From NCBI RefSeq assembly GCF_947501165.1, contig NZ_CANMUU010000002.1:310001-374000 (forward strand): 64,000 bases of DNA. The letters are read 5' to 3'. The position numbers were made by a program, and so were the translations under genes. The stretch is from an uncultured Allomuricauda sp. (lineage in GTDB: Bacteria > Bacteroidota > Bacteroidia > Flavobacteriales > Flavobacteriaceae). How positions within the stretch are numbered: the stretch's first letter is position 1; each line of letters starts with the position of its first letter. Below the pieces are notes generated by a model. The model saw nothing but the letters and a program-made list of their open reading frames with translations, had not been told where the DNA came from and made no database searches. This document shows, one piece after another, positions 9,894-20,210 of this stretch.

Positions 9894-11174
9894 TTAAAGA
9901 CTATAAGAATTCTCATAGTTAAGAAAACTTTTTATGTCATATACAATGCCATTGGGCTTAAGCATTGATTCAACATCAATGTCTTGGAAATGGGAATGCG
10001 CGACAGCTAAAACAACAGAATCAAATCTTTGATTGGGTAGTTCATTTGTAATATCTAAGTTGTGCTCCTGTTTTACCTCATCTTTAGATGCCCACGGATC
10101 ATATACCGTTATTGAAGCTCCATACGTACTTAAGTTATTTATAACATCAATTGCTTTGGTATTCCTTACATCAGGGCAGTTTTCTTTAAAAGTAACTCCT
10201 AGGACCAGGATATTGGAACCTTTGACTTTAATATCATTCTGTACCATTAGTTTCACCACCTCTGCAGATACATATTTTCCCATTCCGTCATTCATTCTTC
10301 TGCCTGCAAGAATTATTTCAGGATGATATCCATGTTCTTGAGCTTTCTGGGCCAGATAATAGGGGTCTACACCAATACAATGCCCTCCAACAAGCCCAGG
10401 TTTAAATGGCAAAAAGTTCCATTTTGTTCCTGCAGCCTCCAAAACATCATGTGTATTAATATCCATTAAGTTGAATATTTTTGCTAATTCGTTGACAAAG
10501 GCTATGTTAATATCCCTTTGTGAATTTTCAATTACTTTAGCGGCTTCTGCAACTCTTATAGTAGGGGCAAGATGGGTACCTGCTGCTATTACTGAGGCAT
10601 ATAATTCATCAACCTTTTGCCCTACTTTAGGAGTTGATCCAGAAGTAACTTTTAGTATTTTTTCAACTGTATGCTCTTTATCACCAGGATTTATTCTCTC
10701 GGGAGAGTATCCAACAAAAAAATCTTTGTTAAATTTTAGCCCACTTACTTTTTCGAGAACAGGAACACATTCATCTTCTGTAACTCCGGGATATACAGTA
10801 GATTCATATACCACTACATCACCTTTCTGTAGAACTTTACCAACCGTTTCACTGGCTTTATAAAGTGGAGTAAGAATTGGTCTATTTGTACTGTCTACTG
10901 GTGTTGGGACTGTTACTATGTAATAGTTGCAGTCGATAAGCAAGTCCAATTCGTTTGTACAAAACAACCCTTTTTCCATTTTTGGACCATTTTGTAAAAC
11001 TTCTTGTAAAATATTGTTTTCAACCTCAAGAGTGCTATCCTTACCTGATTGAAGTTCTTCAATTCTTCCTTTGTTGATATCAAAACCAATAACAGGATAT
11101 TTCGTTGCAAAAAGTCTTGCCAAAGGCAATCCAACATATCCCAAGCCGATTACTGCAATTTTTGTTTTTCCCAT
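9894..11174 (-). CDS. UDP-N-acetylhexosamine 6-dehydrogenase (WbpA/TviB-like)
   Basis: A 426-residue UDP-sugar dehydrogenase of the VipA/TviB/WbpA type. It has the Rossmann loop [16 protein letters not shown], the linker region [15 protein letters not shown], and the catalytic Cys in [16 protein letters not shown]. It should oxidise UDP-GlcNAc (or UDP-GalNAc) to the uronic acid. Together with the 4-epimerase at 12599, it reproduces the known TviB/TviC pair for UDP-GalNAcA. It starts 5 bases after the stop of the neighbouring ugd gene. Confidence 0.9.
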   Translation of the reverse strand: MGKTKIAVIGLGYVGLPLARLFATKYPVIGFDINKGRIEELQSGKDSTLEVENNILQEVLQNGPKMEKGLFCTNELDLLIDCNYYIVTVPTPVDSTNRPILTPLYKASETVGKVLQKGDVVVYESTVYPGVTEDECVPVLEKVSGLKFNKDFFVGYSPERINPGDKEHTVEKILKVTSGSTPKVGQKVDELYASVIAAGTHLAPTIRVAEAAKVIENSQRDINIAFVNELAKIFNLMDINTHDVLEAAGTKWNFLPFKPGLVGGHCIGVDPYYLAQKAQEHGYHPEIILAGRRMNDGMGKYVSAEVVKLMVQNDIKVKGSNILVLGVTFKENCPDVRNTKAIDVINNLSTYGASITVYDPWASKDEVKQEHNLDITNELPNQRFDSVVLAVAHSHFQDIDVESMLKPNGIVYDIKSFLNYENSYSL

Positions 11175-11179
11175 TATAT

Positions 11180-12526
11180 TTAATTGTTAGGGCTGTTACT
11201 TTTTTTTCCTATTTGATAATAATCAAATCCTCCTTCAATAAGAAGCTGGTCATTATACTGATTACGACCATCAAAGATTATGGGTTGATTTAGCTGTTTT
11301 TTTATTTCATGGAAATCAGGGGATCTAAACTCTTTCCATTCAGTTAATAAAACCATCGCATCAGCATTTTGTAAAGTCTCATATTTCGAATTATAATATG
11401 AAACTCCATCTACATCTTTAAGATAAAAGTGTTGGGCTTCATCCATTGCTTTAGGGTCATATGCCTGGATTTTCGCACCACGTTGAACTAAATCCTTTAT
11501 AATATAAATTGCGGGAGCTTCTCGCATATCGTCAGTTTCAGGCTTAAAAGCCAAGCCCCAAATCGCAAAGGTTTTACCGCTTAAATCTTTTCCAAAGTGA
11601 TTGGTTATTTTTTTTGCAATAACCATTTTTTGTCTATCATTTACATCTTCTACAGCTCCTATGAGTTCAGCGGTATATCCATGTTCTTCTGCAGTTTTTT
11701 TTAGGGCTTTTACATCTTTTGGGAAACATGAACCTCCATACCCACTACCGGGATAAATGAAACTGTAACCAATTCTGCTATCAGAACCTATTCCAATACG
11801 CACCTTATTTACATCGGCACCAACCAATTCACAGATATTAGATACTTCGTTCATAAATGAAATTTTAGTGGCTAACATAGCATTTGCCACATATTTTGTC
11901 ATCTCTGCAGATCTTACATCCATGGTTATCAATCGGTCCATACTACTCCTGAAAAAGGGAGCATAAAGCGAACGCATCTTTTTTGTGGCAACCTCATTAT
12001 TTGACCCGATGACAACGCGGTCAGGCTTCATAAAATCACTTATTGCATCTCCTTCTTTCAAGAACTCTGGATTGGAAACAACATTAAAACTGATATTCAC
12101 TCCACGATTATCCAATTGTTTTTTTATAGTTTCAGAGACCTTGTCCGCAGTACCTACGGGAACCGTCGATTTATCTACGATAATAAGTTCTTTTTCCATA
12201 TGTTGACCAATTTCGGAGGCAACTTGCAAAACATACTTCAAATCTGCAGATCCATCTTCCCCCATAGGAGTGCCAACTGCTATGAAAGTAATATCGCAAT
12301 TGTTTAAATGGCTTTCAAGCGAAGTGCTAAAATGCAAAGTATTGTTCTTCACATTACGTTTCACCATAGCTTCTAGGCCAGGTTCGTAAATTGGAATTAT
12401 TCCGTTCTTAAGATTTTCTATTTTTTTTTCATCAACATCAATACATGTAACATTATTACCCATTTCGGCAAAACATGTACCACTAACAAGACCAACATAG
12501 CCTGTACCAATAATGGTTAAATTCAT
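11180..12526 (-). CDS. ugd: UDP-glucose 6-dehydrogenase
   Basis: A 448-residue UDP-glucose dehydrogenase with the N-terminal NAD loop [19 protein letters not shown], the NPEFLKEG motif, and the catalytic Cys in [17 protein letters not shown]. It makes UDP-glucuronic acid by two successive NAD-dependent oxidations. With the 4-epimerase at 13794, it can supply UDP-GalA. It is adjacent to a second, paralogous dehydrogenase of different specificity. Start ATG at 12526. Confidence 0.93.
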   Translation of the reverse strand: MNLTIIGTGYVGLVSGTCFAEMGNNVTCIDVDEKKIENLKNGIIPIYEPGLEAMVKRNVKNNTLHFSTSLESHLNNCDITFIAVGTPMGEDGSADLKYVLQVASEIGQHMEKELIIVDKSTVPVGTADKVSETIKKQLDNRGVNISFNVVSNPEFLKEGDAISDFMKPDRVVIGSNNEVATKKMRSLYAPFFRSSMDRLITMDVRSAEMTKYVANAMLATKISFMNEVSNICELVGADVNKVRIGIGSDSRIGYSFIYPGSGYGGSCFPKDVKALKKTAEEHGYTAELIGAVEDVNDRQKMVIAKKITNHFGKDLSGKTFAIWGLAFKPETDDMREAPAIYIIKDLVQRGAKIQAYDPKAMDEAQHFYLKDVDGVSYYNSKYETLQNADAMVLLTEWKEFRSPDFHEIKKQLNQPIIFDGRNQYNDQLLIEGGFDYYQIGKKSNSPNN

Positions 12527-12598
12527 TTTGTAATGTGTTTATTTTTTTGAAAAAATACGGTTAAAATTTTAACACTGGGATATTATGGAGGGGTGTTT

Positions 12599-13597
12599 TT
12601 ATTTTAGATTTTCCCAATACCAACTTACGGCTTCCTCAAGTCCTTTTTTAATATCATACTTAGGGTTGTATCCAAGTAACTCTCTTGCTTTGTCAATGGA
12701 AGCAAGGGAATGCGGGACATCACCTTTTCTATTGGGTCCATAATTTACTTCAATAGCTCCTATTTTGGCATCGAATTTACTTAAATGGTGTTTTAATGAC
12801 CCAACTAGCTCATTTAAGTCCGTTCTCTCTCCATAAGCAACATTATATACTGTGTTCACCGCTTCAACCTTATCTGCTTTGAGAGCTCTAATATTCATTT
12901 GAATAACGTTATCAATGTAGGTGAAATCCCTTGAATATGTGCCGTCTCCATTTATGGTGGGGGATTCATGCTTCATTAACTGCATAACAAATTTTGGAAT
13001 TACTGCTGCATAAGCACCATTTGGATCCTGTCTACGACCAAAAACGTTAAAATACCTTAAACCAATAGTTTCCAGGCCATAAGTTTTGCTAAATATCTCC
13101 GCATATAACTCATTTACATATTTGGTAATTGCATAAGGGGATAGGGGTTTACCAATTTTATTCTCAATTTTTGGAAGTGTTTTCGAATCACCGTAGGTAG
13201 AACTGCTTGCGGCATATATAAAACGTTTCACCTTATTGTCTCGCGCCGCGACCAACATATTCAAAAATCCTGAAACATTAACATCGTTACTTGTGATGGG
13301 ATTATTTATTGATCTGGGAACTGAACCCAACGCAGCTTGATGCAAAACGTAATCCACCCCCTCGCACGCTATCATGCAATCCTCTAGGTTTCTGATATCA
13401 CCTTTAATGAAATTAAAGTTAGGATGACTTAAAAAGGGCTTAATATTTTCTTCTTTGCCAGTTGCAAAATTGTCTAAACAGGTTACAATATTACCATTGT
13501 TCAGAATAGATTCACAGAGGTTTGACCCAATAAATCCAGCTCCTCCAGTTATCAAAATATGAAAATCCGTATTTAGGTTTAGAGTTCTAATGTCCAT
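12599..13597 (-). CDS. UDP-N-acetylhexosamine 4-epimerase (WbpP/TviC-like)
   Basis: A 332-residue extended SDR with LITGGAGFIGSNLCESIL, the active site SSTYGDSKTLPK and YAITKYVNE, and the substrate-loop pattern FGRRQDPNGAYAAVIPKF characteristic of the WbpP/TviC group acting on N-acetylated UDP-hexosamines. It probably interconverts UDP-GlcNAc(A) and UDP-GalNAc(A) in combination with the dehydrogenase at 9894. It lies 72 bases upstream of ugd in the same direction. Confidence 0.88.
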   Translation of the reverse strand: MDIRTLNLNTDFHILITGGAGFIGSNLCESILNNGNIVTCLDNFATGKEENIKPFLSHPNFNFIKGDIRNLEDCMIACEGVDYVLHQAALGSVPRSINNPITSNDVNVSGFLNMLVAARDNKVKRFIYAASSSTYGDSKTLPKIENKIGKPLSPYAITKYVNELYAEIFSKTYGLETIGLRYFNVFGRRQDPNGAYAAVIPKFVMQLMKHESPTINGDGTYSRDFTYIDNVIQMNIRALKADKVEAVNTVYNVAYGERTDLNELVGSLKHHLSKFDAKIGAIEVNYGPNRKGDVPHSLASIDKARELLGYNPKYDIKKGLEEAVSWYWENLK

Positions 13598-13793
13598 TGT
13601 ACAGTGTAAGGTTATTAAGGCAAAATTCTGTAAAAAATACGGAATGACAAGTACTTTTATTCTAAATGCGATTAAATCCGACGAATCAATTGAAAAGGTT
13701 TTTACAACACGTGTGCCATTTAGGAATTAATGAGTTTAAAGAAAGGTAAAAATAGTAGTATTGGACAGAGTGGAATCGGATAAAGGCTTTTCC

Positions 13794-14822
13794 TTAATCT
13801 AGGGTATAAAACGTTTTATACCAATCAACGAATTTAGCAATACCATTTTTTATGCTGGTATTGGGCTGATATTCATAATCAGAGATTAGGCCATCAACGT
13901 TGGCCCAAGTTTTTTCTATATCTCCAGGTTGTAAAGGAAGCATTTGTTTTATCGCCTTTACATTTAAATTTGCTTCAATGGCTTGAATAAATTCAAGTAA
14001 TTTCACTGAATTATTATTTCCAATATTGTATAACTTGTAATAGTTACCTGATTTGTAACGTTCTTCGAAAGGTTTCTCCGTAACCCTAACGACACCTTCA
14101 ACAATGTCATCTATATAGGTAAAATCCCTCTCCATGTTACCTTCATTAAAGACCTTAATAGGTTTTCCCTGTAATATGGCCTCCGTGAATAAGAACATAG
14201 CCATATCCGGACGTCCCCATGGACCGTACACGGTGAAAAATCTCAAGCCGGTTGTCAAAAAACCATATAGGTGACTGTAGGTATGTGCCATTAACTCATT
14301 GCTTTTTTTGGACGCAGCATACAGGCTTATTGGATGGTCAACATTATCAGAAGTTTCAAACGGAATCTTGGTATTTCTGCCATACACACTGGAACTACTT
14401 GCGTAAATGAAATGTTGAATTCCATAGTTCCGACAACACTCCAAAACGTTTAAAAACCCAACAATATTGCTATCCACATAGGCTTCTGGATTTTCTAAAC
14501 TATAGCGAACACCTGCCTGCGCAGCAAGATTGCACACAATATCAAAACTTTCACTTTGAAAAAGAAGAGGTAACTCTTCTCTATCCTCTAGTGAGAGTCT
14601 TATAAATTTAAAAGATTCGAAAGTCCCACTTTTAGATAGAAGTTTACGCTTTTCTGCAAATTCGCGTTTTATTCCTAATTCATTTAACCTTGCGAACTTG
14701 AGATTTATATCATAATAATCGTTGATAATGTCCAGTCCAACCACCTCATGCCCATTTTTCAATAGTTTTTTTGAAAGATGGAACCCGATAAAACCTGCTG
14801 CGCCAGTCACTAGAATCTTCAT
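13794..14822 (-). CDS. UDP-glucuronate 4-epimerase (LpsL/CapI-like)
   Basis: An SDR of 342 residues from the ATG at 14822. It contains ILVTGAAGFIGFHLSKKLL, GLDIINDYYD, LAAQAGVRYSLENP, the active-site SSSVYG and YAASKKSNE, and FFTVYGPWGRPDMA, all typical of UDP-glucuronate 4-epimerases. It should convert UDP-GlcA, made by Ugd, to UDP-GalA. That would give a uronic acid in the polysaccharide, which is relevant to the two PL1-like lyases just upstream. An upstream TTG adds only two residues and is less likely. Confidence 0.88.
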   Translation of the reverse strand: MKILVTGAAGFIGFHLSKKLLKNGHEVVGLDIINDYYDINLKFARLNELGIKREFAEKRKLLSKSGTFESFKFIRLSLEDREELPLLFQSESFDIVCNLAAQAGVRYSLENPEAYVDSNIVGFLNVLECCRNYGIQHFIYASSSSVYGRNTKIPFETSDNVDHPISLYAASKKSNELMAHTYSHLYGFLTTGLRFFTVYGPWGRPDMAMFLFTEAILQGKPIKVFNEGNMERDFTYIDDIVEGVVRVTEKPFEERYKSGNYYKLYNIGNNNSVKLLEFIQAIEANLNVKAIKQMLPLQPGDIEKTWANVDGLISDYEYQPNTSIKNGIAKFVDWYKTFYTLD

Positions 14823-15185
14823 AATCAAACTTTACCTCAACATAAATTATGGCAAATATGTGAAATCATCTGGAAATAGCGTTTGGACCGACTAAAAAAT
14901 AATACCACAGATAGTTTTTAAGTAAAATTTAAGATAAAAGGAGCCTTTCATCGATTTTTTTGTTAAAACGCATCGACGAACTAATCTTTTTCTTCGACGT
15001 AATACGTAAATGACCCAGTAATTTATAAGAGGATGTTAATTGGAATTATGATAAATCATGTATTCACCTAAGTCTTTGTATATCGATTTTAATTTCTATT
15101 TGTGCGTTTCATCGAATAGTTTGGTTGATTTATCTAATTTTTTTCTTTGATTACTAATTTTATTATGCCCCAATTTGATATTACT
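14823..15185. other. Divergent intergenic region
   Basis: This 363-base AT-rich gap lies between divergently transcribed genes (epimerase on minus, lyase on plus), so it must hold both promoters. I could not find a convincing TAnnTTTG element for either gene. The motif TTTCATCGAATA near 15107 recurs near 16812, upstream of the second lyase, but at a different distance from the start, so it is only a weak candidate. No small coding region seen. Confidence 0.4.
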
Positions 15186-16739
15186 ATGAAAAGATTACAT
15201 TTTTTTGTTTCTATGACATTTACCTTGTTTTTAGCTTTTCTCCTCTTTGGCTCCTGCTCACAGGAATCAGACTTATTTGATGAGGTTATTCAGGAAAGCA
15301 TAGATGAGCAGACTAACAATAATGATGATGAAGGTCCAGTGGCTGATAATGAAATATCTTCAGAGTTAAAAGCCTTTCCTTCTGCCTATGGTGCCGGTGC
15401 CTTTGCAACTGGAGGAAGAGGAGGTAGGGTAATCTATGTAACCAATCTCAATGATTCAGGACCAGGTTCTTTAAGGGAGGCGGTTATGTCTTTTGGTCCA
15501 AGGATTGTTGTATTCAATGTTTCTGGAACCATAGAACTTAAAACTAACCTGAATATTTTAGATGGAAACATTACAATTGCGGGGCAAACTGCTCCAAAAG
15601 GGGGTATTACGCTTACCGGAAGCAGGGTAATTATGTCCAATACCCAATGGACTCCTAATGTGAATAACATAATTATAAGATACATTAAGGTACGCCCAGA
15701 TTTAATTGTAAATGGTCCAAATGCTGATTGTCTTCAGTTCAATAATGTAGAAAATGTTGTTTTGGATCACTTATCTACCTCATGGGGTGGTGATGAAGCC
15801 ATTGAGTTTAGAGGAGATACACAGAACATTACAATCCAAAGAACAATTATGGCGGAATCCAATACCGCCTCAATTTTTGGCAGTGAACTAAATGTTGATG
15901 GTAAAAACGTTTATTTATCCGAAAACCTATCTTTCAACGAAAATCTTATTTACGATACTAGCCATAGATTTCCCAATACTGTTTCAGATGGCAGAGTTGA
16001 TGTTATAAACAATGTGGTCTATAATTTTAGGTTTAGGTTAACCAATGGAATAGGGGGAGTTAAGCTAAATCACATAAACAACTATTTTCATGGTGGCTCC
16101 CAGACTAAAAACAATCCTTTACTTTTAAATAAGTATACTGGAATTCACAACCCTGAAGGTGCTCAGATTTTTTCGGGAGGAAATCTAATTTTACCTGATA
16201 TTCTGCTAGATGAAAATTCTGATAACTGGTCTAGTTGGGCTACTTTCGGGCATACTTGGACCTATAAAGGCACAGCTTATTCATTGAACAACCCTCAACC
16301 TCTTCCGGAAAGTTTTAGAAAAGATGACCCTTTTGAGTTGTTGGGGGCAAAACTGCCCGTTAAATCTTCTCGTGAAGCATATGATTCAGTCATCAAGGAT
16401 TCGGGTGCAAATAAAAGTTTGGACGAAAATGGAAATGTAGTTTTTGATCAGGACAATTTGGACAAATTGTATATCTCTAATATTACCTACAATAATCCTA
16501 GTCAATACGTTTGGAACTATGATTGGAGAGTAGAACAACATTATCAAGACTTTCATAACTCTGTTTCAAACGAACCTCTAAACGTCCGCCCAGAGGGGTT
16601 TGATACTGACAAAGACGGAATGCCGGATGAATGGGAGATCGCCAATGGATTTAACCCAGATATAGATGATAGCGCAGATGACAATGATGGAGACGGCTAC
16701 ACGAATGTTGAAGAGTATTTGAATCGTGTAGATTTCTAA
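15186..16739 (+). CDS. PL1-like polysaccharide lyase lipoprotein, copy 1
   Basis: A secreted right-handed beta-helix protein. From the ATG at 15186 it has a lipoprotein signal (MKRLHFF, hydrophobic stretch, then FGSC), an acidic linker, and a pectate-lyase-like core starting with GGRGGRVIYVTNLNDSGPG. The core continues through GTIELKTNLNI, TIAGQTAP, DHLSTSWGGDEAIE and DTSHRFPN. The C-terminus carries a calcium-binding, thrombospondin-3-like segment with repeated D-x-D-x-D. It is encoded inside the polysaccharide locus next to uronic acid genes, so cleavage of its own acidic polysaccharide by beta-elimination is likely. No SusC/SusD genes are nearby. Longer starts at 15165 (ATG) or 15147 (TTG) are possible. 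Confidence 0.8.
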   Translation: MKRLHFFVSMTFTLFLAFLLFGSCSQESDLFDEVIQESIDEQTNNNDDEGPVADNEISSELKAFPSAYGAGAFATGGRGGRVIYVTNLNDSGPGSLREAVMSFGPRIVVFNVSGTIELKTNLNILDGNITIAGQTAPKGGITLTGSRVIMSNTQWTPNVNNIIIRYIKVRPDLIVNGPNADCLQFNNVENVVLDHLSTSWGGDEAIEFRGDTQNITIQRTIMAESNTASIFGSELNVDGKNVYLSENLSFNENLIYDTSHRFPNTVSDGRVDVINNVVYNFRFRLTNGIGGVKLNHINNYFHGGSQTKNNPLLLNKYTGIHNPEGAQIFSGGNLILPDILLDENSDNWSSWATFGHTWTYKGTAYSLNNPQPLPESFRKDDPFELLGAKLPVKSSREAYDSVIKDSGANKSLDENGNVVFDQDNLDKLYISNITYNNPSQYVWNYDWRVEQHYQDFHNSVSNEPLNVRPEGFDTDKDGMPDEWEIANGFNPDIDDSADDNDGDGYTNVEEYLNRVDF

Positions 16740-17046
16740 AAAAACACCAGTTTAAGGTTTTAAAGCAGTAGGATTATTGCCATGAAATTTAAAAAATCTA
16801 TTAGTTATTCAAAAATGTATTTCATCGAATAAATCAAACATTTAATCGTCAATAGGTATTTTCAACTTAATTTTGATAGCAGTAAGAAACGATAATTCCT
16901 GATTTGATGATAGACATGGATAAAATGTACAATACAAGATTTTATTTCCAATCATTAGTGTAGATAGAGTAGCTGAAGACGAATCTGTTCTCTGTCATTT
17001 AAAAATTAAGAATTGTTTAATGTTACGAAAAAACGAACTGAAAATT
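16740..17046. other. Intergenic region between lyase copies
   Basis: About 300 AT-rich bases separate the two lyase genes. No convincing coding frame and no strong terminator hairpin after copy 1 are visible. The segment includes a TTTCATCGAATA motif near 16812, also present upstream of copy 1. Confidence 0.35.
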
Positions 17047-18621
17047 ATGAACTTTAACCTACCCCAACTTAAAAGTTTAATCCCGGTTTTATTATTATTA
17101 TTTCTTTTTTCATGTTCTCAAGAAACCGATTTGTTCAATGAGGTTATTCAAGAAAGTATTGACGAGCAAATCGCAAATGACGAAAGTGAAGAGAATCCCG
17201 GTGATGAAGAAGAAGAACCAAATGTCGATACTGAGGTATCGTCTGAACTTAAAGCATTTCCATCTGCATTTGGAGCTGGTGCTTACACTACTGGCGGAAG
17301 AGGCGGCAGAGTGATACATGTTACTACCCTTAACGACGGGGGGCCTGGCTCTTTGAGAGCGGCAGTAGGAGCCACTGGGCCTAGAATTATCGTTTTCGAT
17401 GTTTCTGGGACAATTGTGTTAGAAGATAATCTCTTCTTGCAAGATGGCGATATGACCATTGCCGGTCAAACGGCACCCGAAGGCGGAATTACTCTTGCTG
17501 GAGGTGGTATTTATCTTATGAACAGCAGTTTTTACCCCGATATTAATAATATCATAATCAGATATATTAGAATCCGATCTGATTTTCTCAGAAACAGTAC
17601 TCAAATGGGAATATTGGTTAACAATGTTCAAAATTTAATTCTAGACCACGTGAGTATAAGTTGGGCAGGGGACAAGGCAATCGGTATTCATGATGTGTCG
17701 TCCAACGTAACTGTCCAAAATTGCTTACTGGGTGAAAGTAATACGGGAATGATAATGGGAACCTCACTGGAACCATATACAGGGGTTAGGACTCATCGTA
17801 GTAACAACATGTCTACATTGCGAAATATTATATATGATTCAAGCCATCGCTTTCCAAATGTCAGTGGTATGGGTAGACATGATGTAATTAACAATGTAGG
17901 ATATAACTTTAGATTTAAGCTGTCACACGTAGTTGGTGAGGTCAAACTCAATATGATTGGAAATTACTACGATCGAGGAGAAATACAAGCATCGGAGAGA
18001 AGCTTGAACTATTACGCAGGTAATGATGCGGTTGATTACAGCAATGTGGGAATTCATATGGATGGTAATGTGGTCAAAGACTACGATTTAACCAGTCAGT
18101 GGGATTTCTGGGTTACGTTTAGTAATAACGACAATCCTTGGAAGTATAACGGTACAACCTATAGACTTTATGATAATTTATCGGAAAGTGATTTCAGAGA
18201 GGTTAATCGATTTGAACTTTTAGGCCCATCTTATGATGTTTTAGAATCCGAAGGATTGTTGGATAACTTGTTACAGGACATAGGATCTAATAAGACATTG
18301 GACGAAAATGGAAATGCAGTTTTTAATTTGGATGTAGTAGATCAAAGATTTGTAACCAACATGGAAAACCGTTTCTATAGCGGATATAATTGGAACGAAG
18401 ACTGGAAGACATATCATCATTATAATGATTATTGGTCTACGGTTAATACTACCCCTTTCAATACAAGGGACTCTAATTATGATTCAGATTTAGATGGTAT
18501 GCCAAATAAATGGGAAATAGCTAATGGGCTTGACCCTAACAATCCTGATGATGGTAATGGCGATATAGATGGAGATGGATATACCAATATTGAGGAATTC
18601 TTGAACTCAGTTGATTTTTAA
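17047..18621 (+). CDS. PL1-like polysaccharide lyase lipoprotein, copy 2
   Basis: A paralogue of the preceding gene, with the same order: lipoprotein signal (LLFLFSC), acidic linker, pectate-lyase-like beta-helix (GGRGGRVIHVTTLNDGGPG, TIAGQTAPEGG, DHVSISWAGDKA, DSSHRFPN) and a C-terminal D-x-D-rich calcium-binding segment. The first residues after the lipid cysteine, SQETDLFNEVIQESIDEQ, are almost identical to copy 1, although the cores have clearly diverged. It probably acts on the same or a related acidic polysaccharide at the cell surface. ATG at 17020 gives nine extra residues; ATG at 17047 gives the cleaner signal peptide. A strong terminator follows. Confidence 0.8.
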   Translation: MNFNLPQLKSLIPVLLLLFLFSCSQETDLFNEVIQESIDEQIANDESEENPGDEEEEPNVDTEVSSELKAFPSAFGAGAYTTGGRGGRVIHVTTLNDGGPGSLRAAVGATGPRIIVFDVSGTIVLEDNLFLQDGDMTIAGQTAPEGGITLAGGGIYLMNSSFYPDINNIIIRYIRIRSDFLRNSTQMGILVNNVQNLILDHVSISWAGDKAIGIHDVSSNVTVQNCLLGESNTGMIMGTSLEPYTGVRTHRSNNMSTLRNIIYDSSHRFPNVSGMGRHDVINNVGYNFRFKLSHVVGEVKLNMIGNYYDRGEIQASERSLNYYAGNDAVDYSNVGIHMDGNVVKDYDLTSQWDFWVTFSNNDNPWKYNGTTYRLYDNLSESDFREVNRFELLGPSYDVLESEGLLDNLLQDIGSNKTLDENGNAVFNLDVVDQRFVTNMENRFYSGYNWNEDWKTYHHYNDYWSTVNTTPFNTRDSNYDSDLDGMPNKWEIANGLDPNNPDDGNGDIDGDGYTNIEEFLNSVDF

Positions 18622-18681
18622 AACTTATCCGTCTTAACAGCTCTATAAGAACAAATTCAATAGATTAAATCATACTCAAAT

Positions 18682-18710
18682 AAAAAATCGGTTCTATGAC
18701 CGATTTTTTT
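18682..18710 (+). terminator. Rho-independent terminator after lyase genes
   Basis: Perfect 11-bp stem AAAAAATCGGT / ACCGATTTTTT with a 6-base loop, ending in a run of seven T. It lies 60 bases after the stop of lyase copy 2 and could work in both directions. Confidence 0.85.
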
Positions 18711-18831
18711 ATGGGTGGAAGTGGTTTGCTATATATTTACTTCAATAGATTTGTTCTCGGATAATTTCAATTTCATTTTTTAGGAAAGTTGAATTATCCT
18801 TATCAAGAATTTTTAAAGCCATTGAGCAAAA

Positions 18832-20088
18832 ATGACATACATGGAGCACCAGAAAACTGTTATGAACAATCCTTTTTTGAAAAAGAACTTCAAATCCACT
18901 TGGATTAAATATTTCAGTAGCCCAGATTCAGAAACTTCTATCAAAGCGATAGAAGAGTTGGATTTTATTAAATCAAAGTATTTCCACTACCATAACGTTG
19001 GTAGAAATATGACCAATGGAATGACCTATAAAGTTGAAGGGTCAAATAATGGCTTGTCCCGAAAAGTGTTTTTAATATATGATGTTTTACCAGGTACTTC
19101 ATATATACAAAATGGAACGAAGACTGGTGTTAGGAAGTCGAGACAGATCAAAGGTTACTTAACAGATTTTGAAGGGTTTTCCAGTTATGAAGACTATTAT
19201 AAAAGTCAGTTTTCTTCCAAAAGAAGAGGACATATGAGAAGAACTCATAAAAAACTTTATGACAATTTTGATATTACCTTCAAAGCATTGATAGGGAAAG
19301 AAAATATAGACCTTTTTGATTGTTTATATGACAGCTTCATTAAGATGATAAAGGAGAGATTTTCAGAACTAGGTATTCATCATAACATTCTTAATTATCA
19401 GGATTACTATAGGGAATTAATGTATAAAATGATTGAATCTGAACAAGGCGTGATGCATTGTTTATTGAAGGGTGATAGTCCAATTGCAATTTGCTTTTCT
19501 TTTCTTTCTGAAGATAGGGTGTTTTTCGCTACACAAACTTTTGATGTTTCCTTTAAAAAATACTCACTAGGGGATTTATTGCTGGCAAATTTGCTTGAAT
19601 GGTCTTTTAAGAATGGATTCAAAATATTTGATTACTCAAAAGGTGATTATTACTATAAAAGACGTTGGAGTAATTTTTCATATTACTTTGAAAACCACAT
19701 ATTGTACAATAAAAATGTATTTTCTTCAGTAGTTCTTTCCTATCTACTATTGTGGTACTTTGATTTCAAACAGTTTTTGAGGGAAAAAGAAATAAACAAA
19801 TTTGTAAGTAAGTTAAAGTTTCTGATAAGGGGCAATAAAAATGAAACAAAAGAAAGTGTAGAGTTAGTCAAAGTTGAAAATCAAGATTCTTCATTACCAG
19901 ATAATCTTTTCAGCACGGATAATAGAAAAGATGAGATGATGGAAGAAAATGAGTTTAAAACTGCTATTTATGATTACCTCTTCTATAATCCTCAACCGGA
20001 AGAGGAATTGAAGTACTATTACGATGATAGTACTGAAAGCTATTATATAAAGAGTAAGAGTGAAATTCTATTGGCTGCGAAAAAATGA
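18832..20088 (+). CDS. FemAB/BioF2-like acyltransferase, paralogue 1
   Basis: A 418-residue protein of the GNAT-superfamily FemAB/BioF2-like (Acetyltransf_6) type. Family landmarks shared with four other genes here are NPFLKKNFKSTW at the N-terminus, a basic helix FSSKRRGHMRRTHKKLYDNF in the middle, and LLEWSFKNGFKIFDYSKGDYYYKRRWS towards the C-terminus. It carries a C-terminal appendage of about 100 residues (linker, then a segment with AIYDYLFYNP). Such proteins acylate amines or hydroxyls of wall or polysaccharide components. Here a sugar N- or O-acyl decoration is inferred. It is the only plus-strand member. Confidence 0.7.
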   Translation: MTYMEHQKTVMNNPFLKKNFKSTWIKYFSSPDSETSIKAIEELDFIKSKYFHYHNVGRNMTNGMTYKVEGSNNGLSRKVFLIYDVLPGTSYIQNGTKTGVRKSRQIKGYLTDFEGFSSYEDYYKSQFSSKRRGHMRRTHKKLYDNFDITFKALIGKENIDLFDCLYDSFIKMIKERFSELGIHHNILNYQDYYRELMYKMIESEQGVMHCLLKGDSPIAICFSFLSEDRVFFATQTFDVSFKKYSLGDLLLANLLEWSFKNGFKIFDYSKGDYYYKRRWSNFSYYFENHILYNKNVFSSVVLSYLLLWYFDFKQFLREKEINKFVSKLKFLIRGNKNETKESVELVKVENQDSSLPDNLFSTDNRKDEMMEENEFKTAIYDYLFYNPQPEEELKYYYDDSTESYYIKSKSEILLAAKK

Positions 20089-20210
20089 ACAAAAATTCGA
20101 TTGCCAAGATTGAGTGCATCAATTGAGGATCTTTTAAAGGGATTCTCCCAAAATCTTAAAAAACAACAATGCAATTTGCAAAAGCTCTGATGTAAACCGT
20201 AGTAAAGATT

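Noticed and set aside
10471..10863. A 130-codon frame opposite the UDP-sugar dehydrogenase gene
   Set aside because: It is a mirror of a well-conserved enzyme gene on the other strand, with Ser/Thr-rich composition typical of antisense frames.
15186..18621. A polysaccharide utilisation locus (PUL)
   Set aside because: No SusC/SusD pair, sulfatase or other CAZyme set lies near the lyases; the neighbours are biosynthetic.
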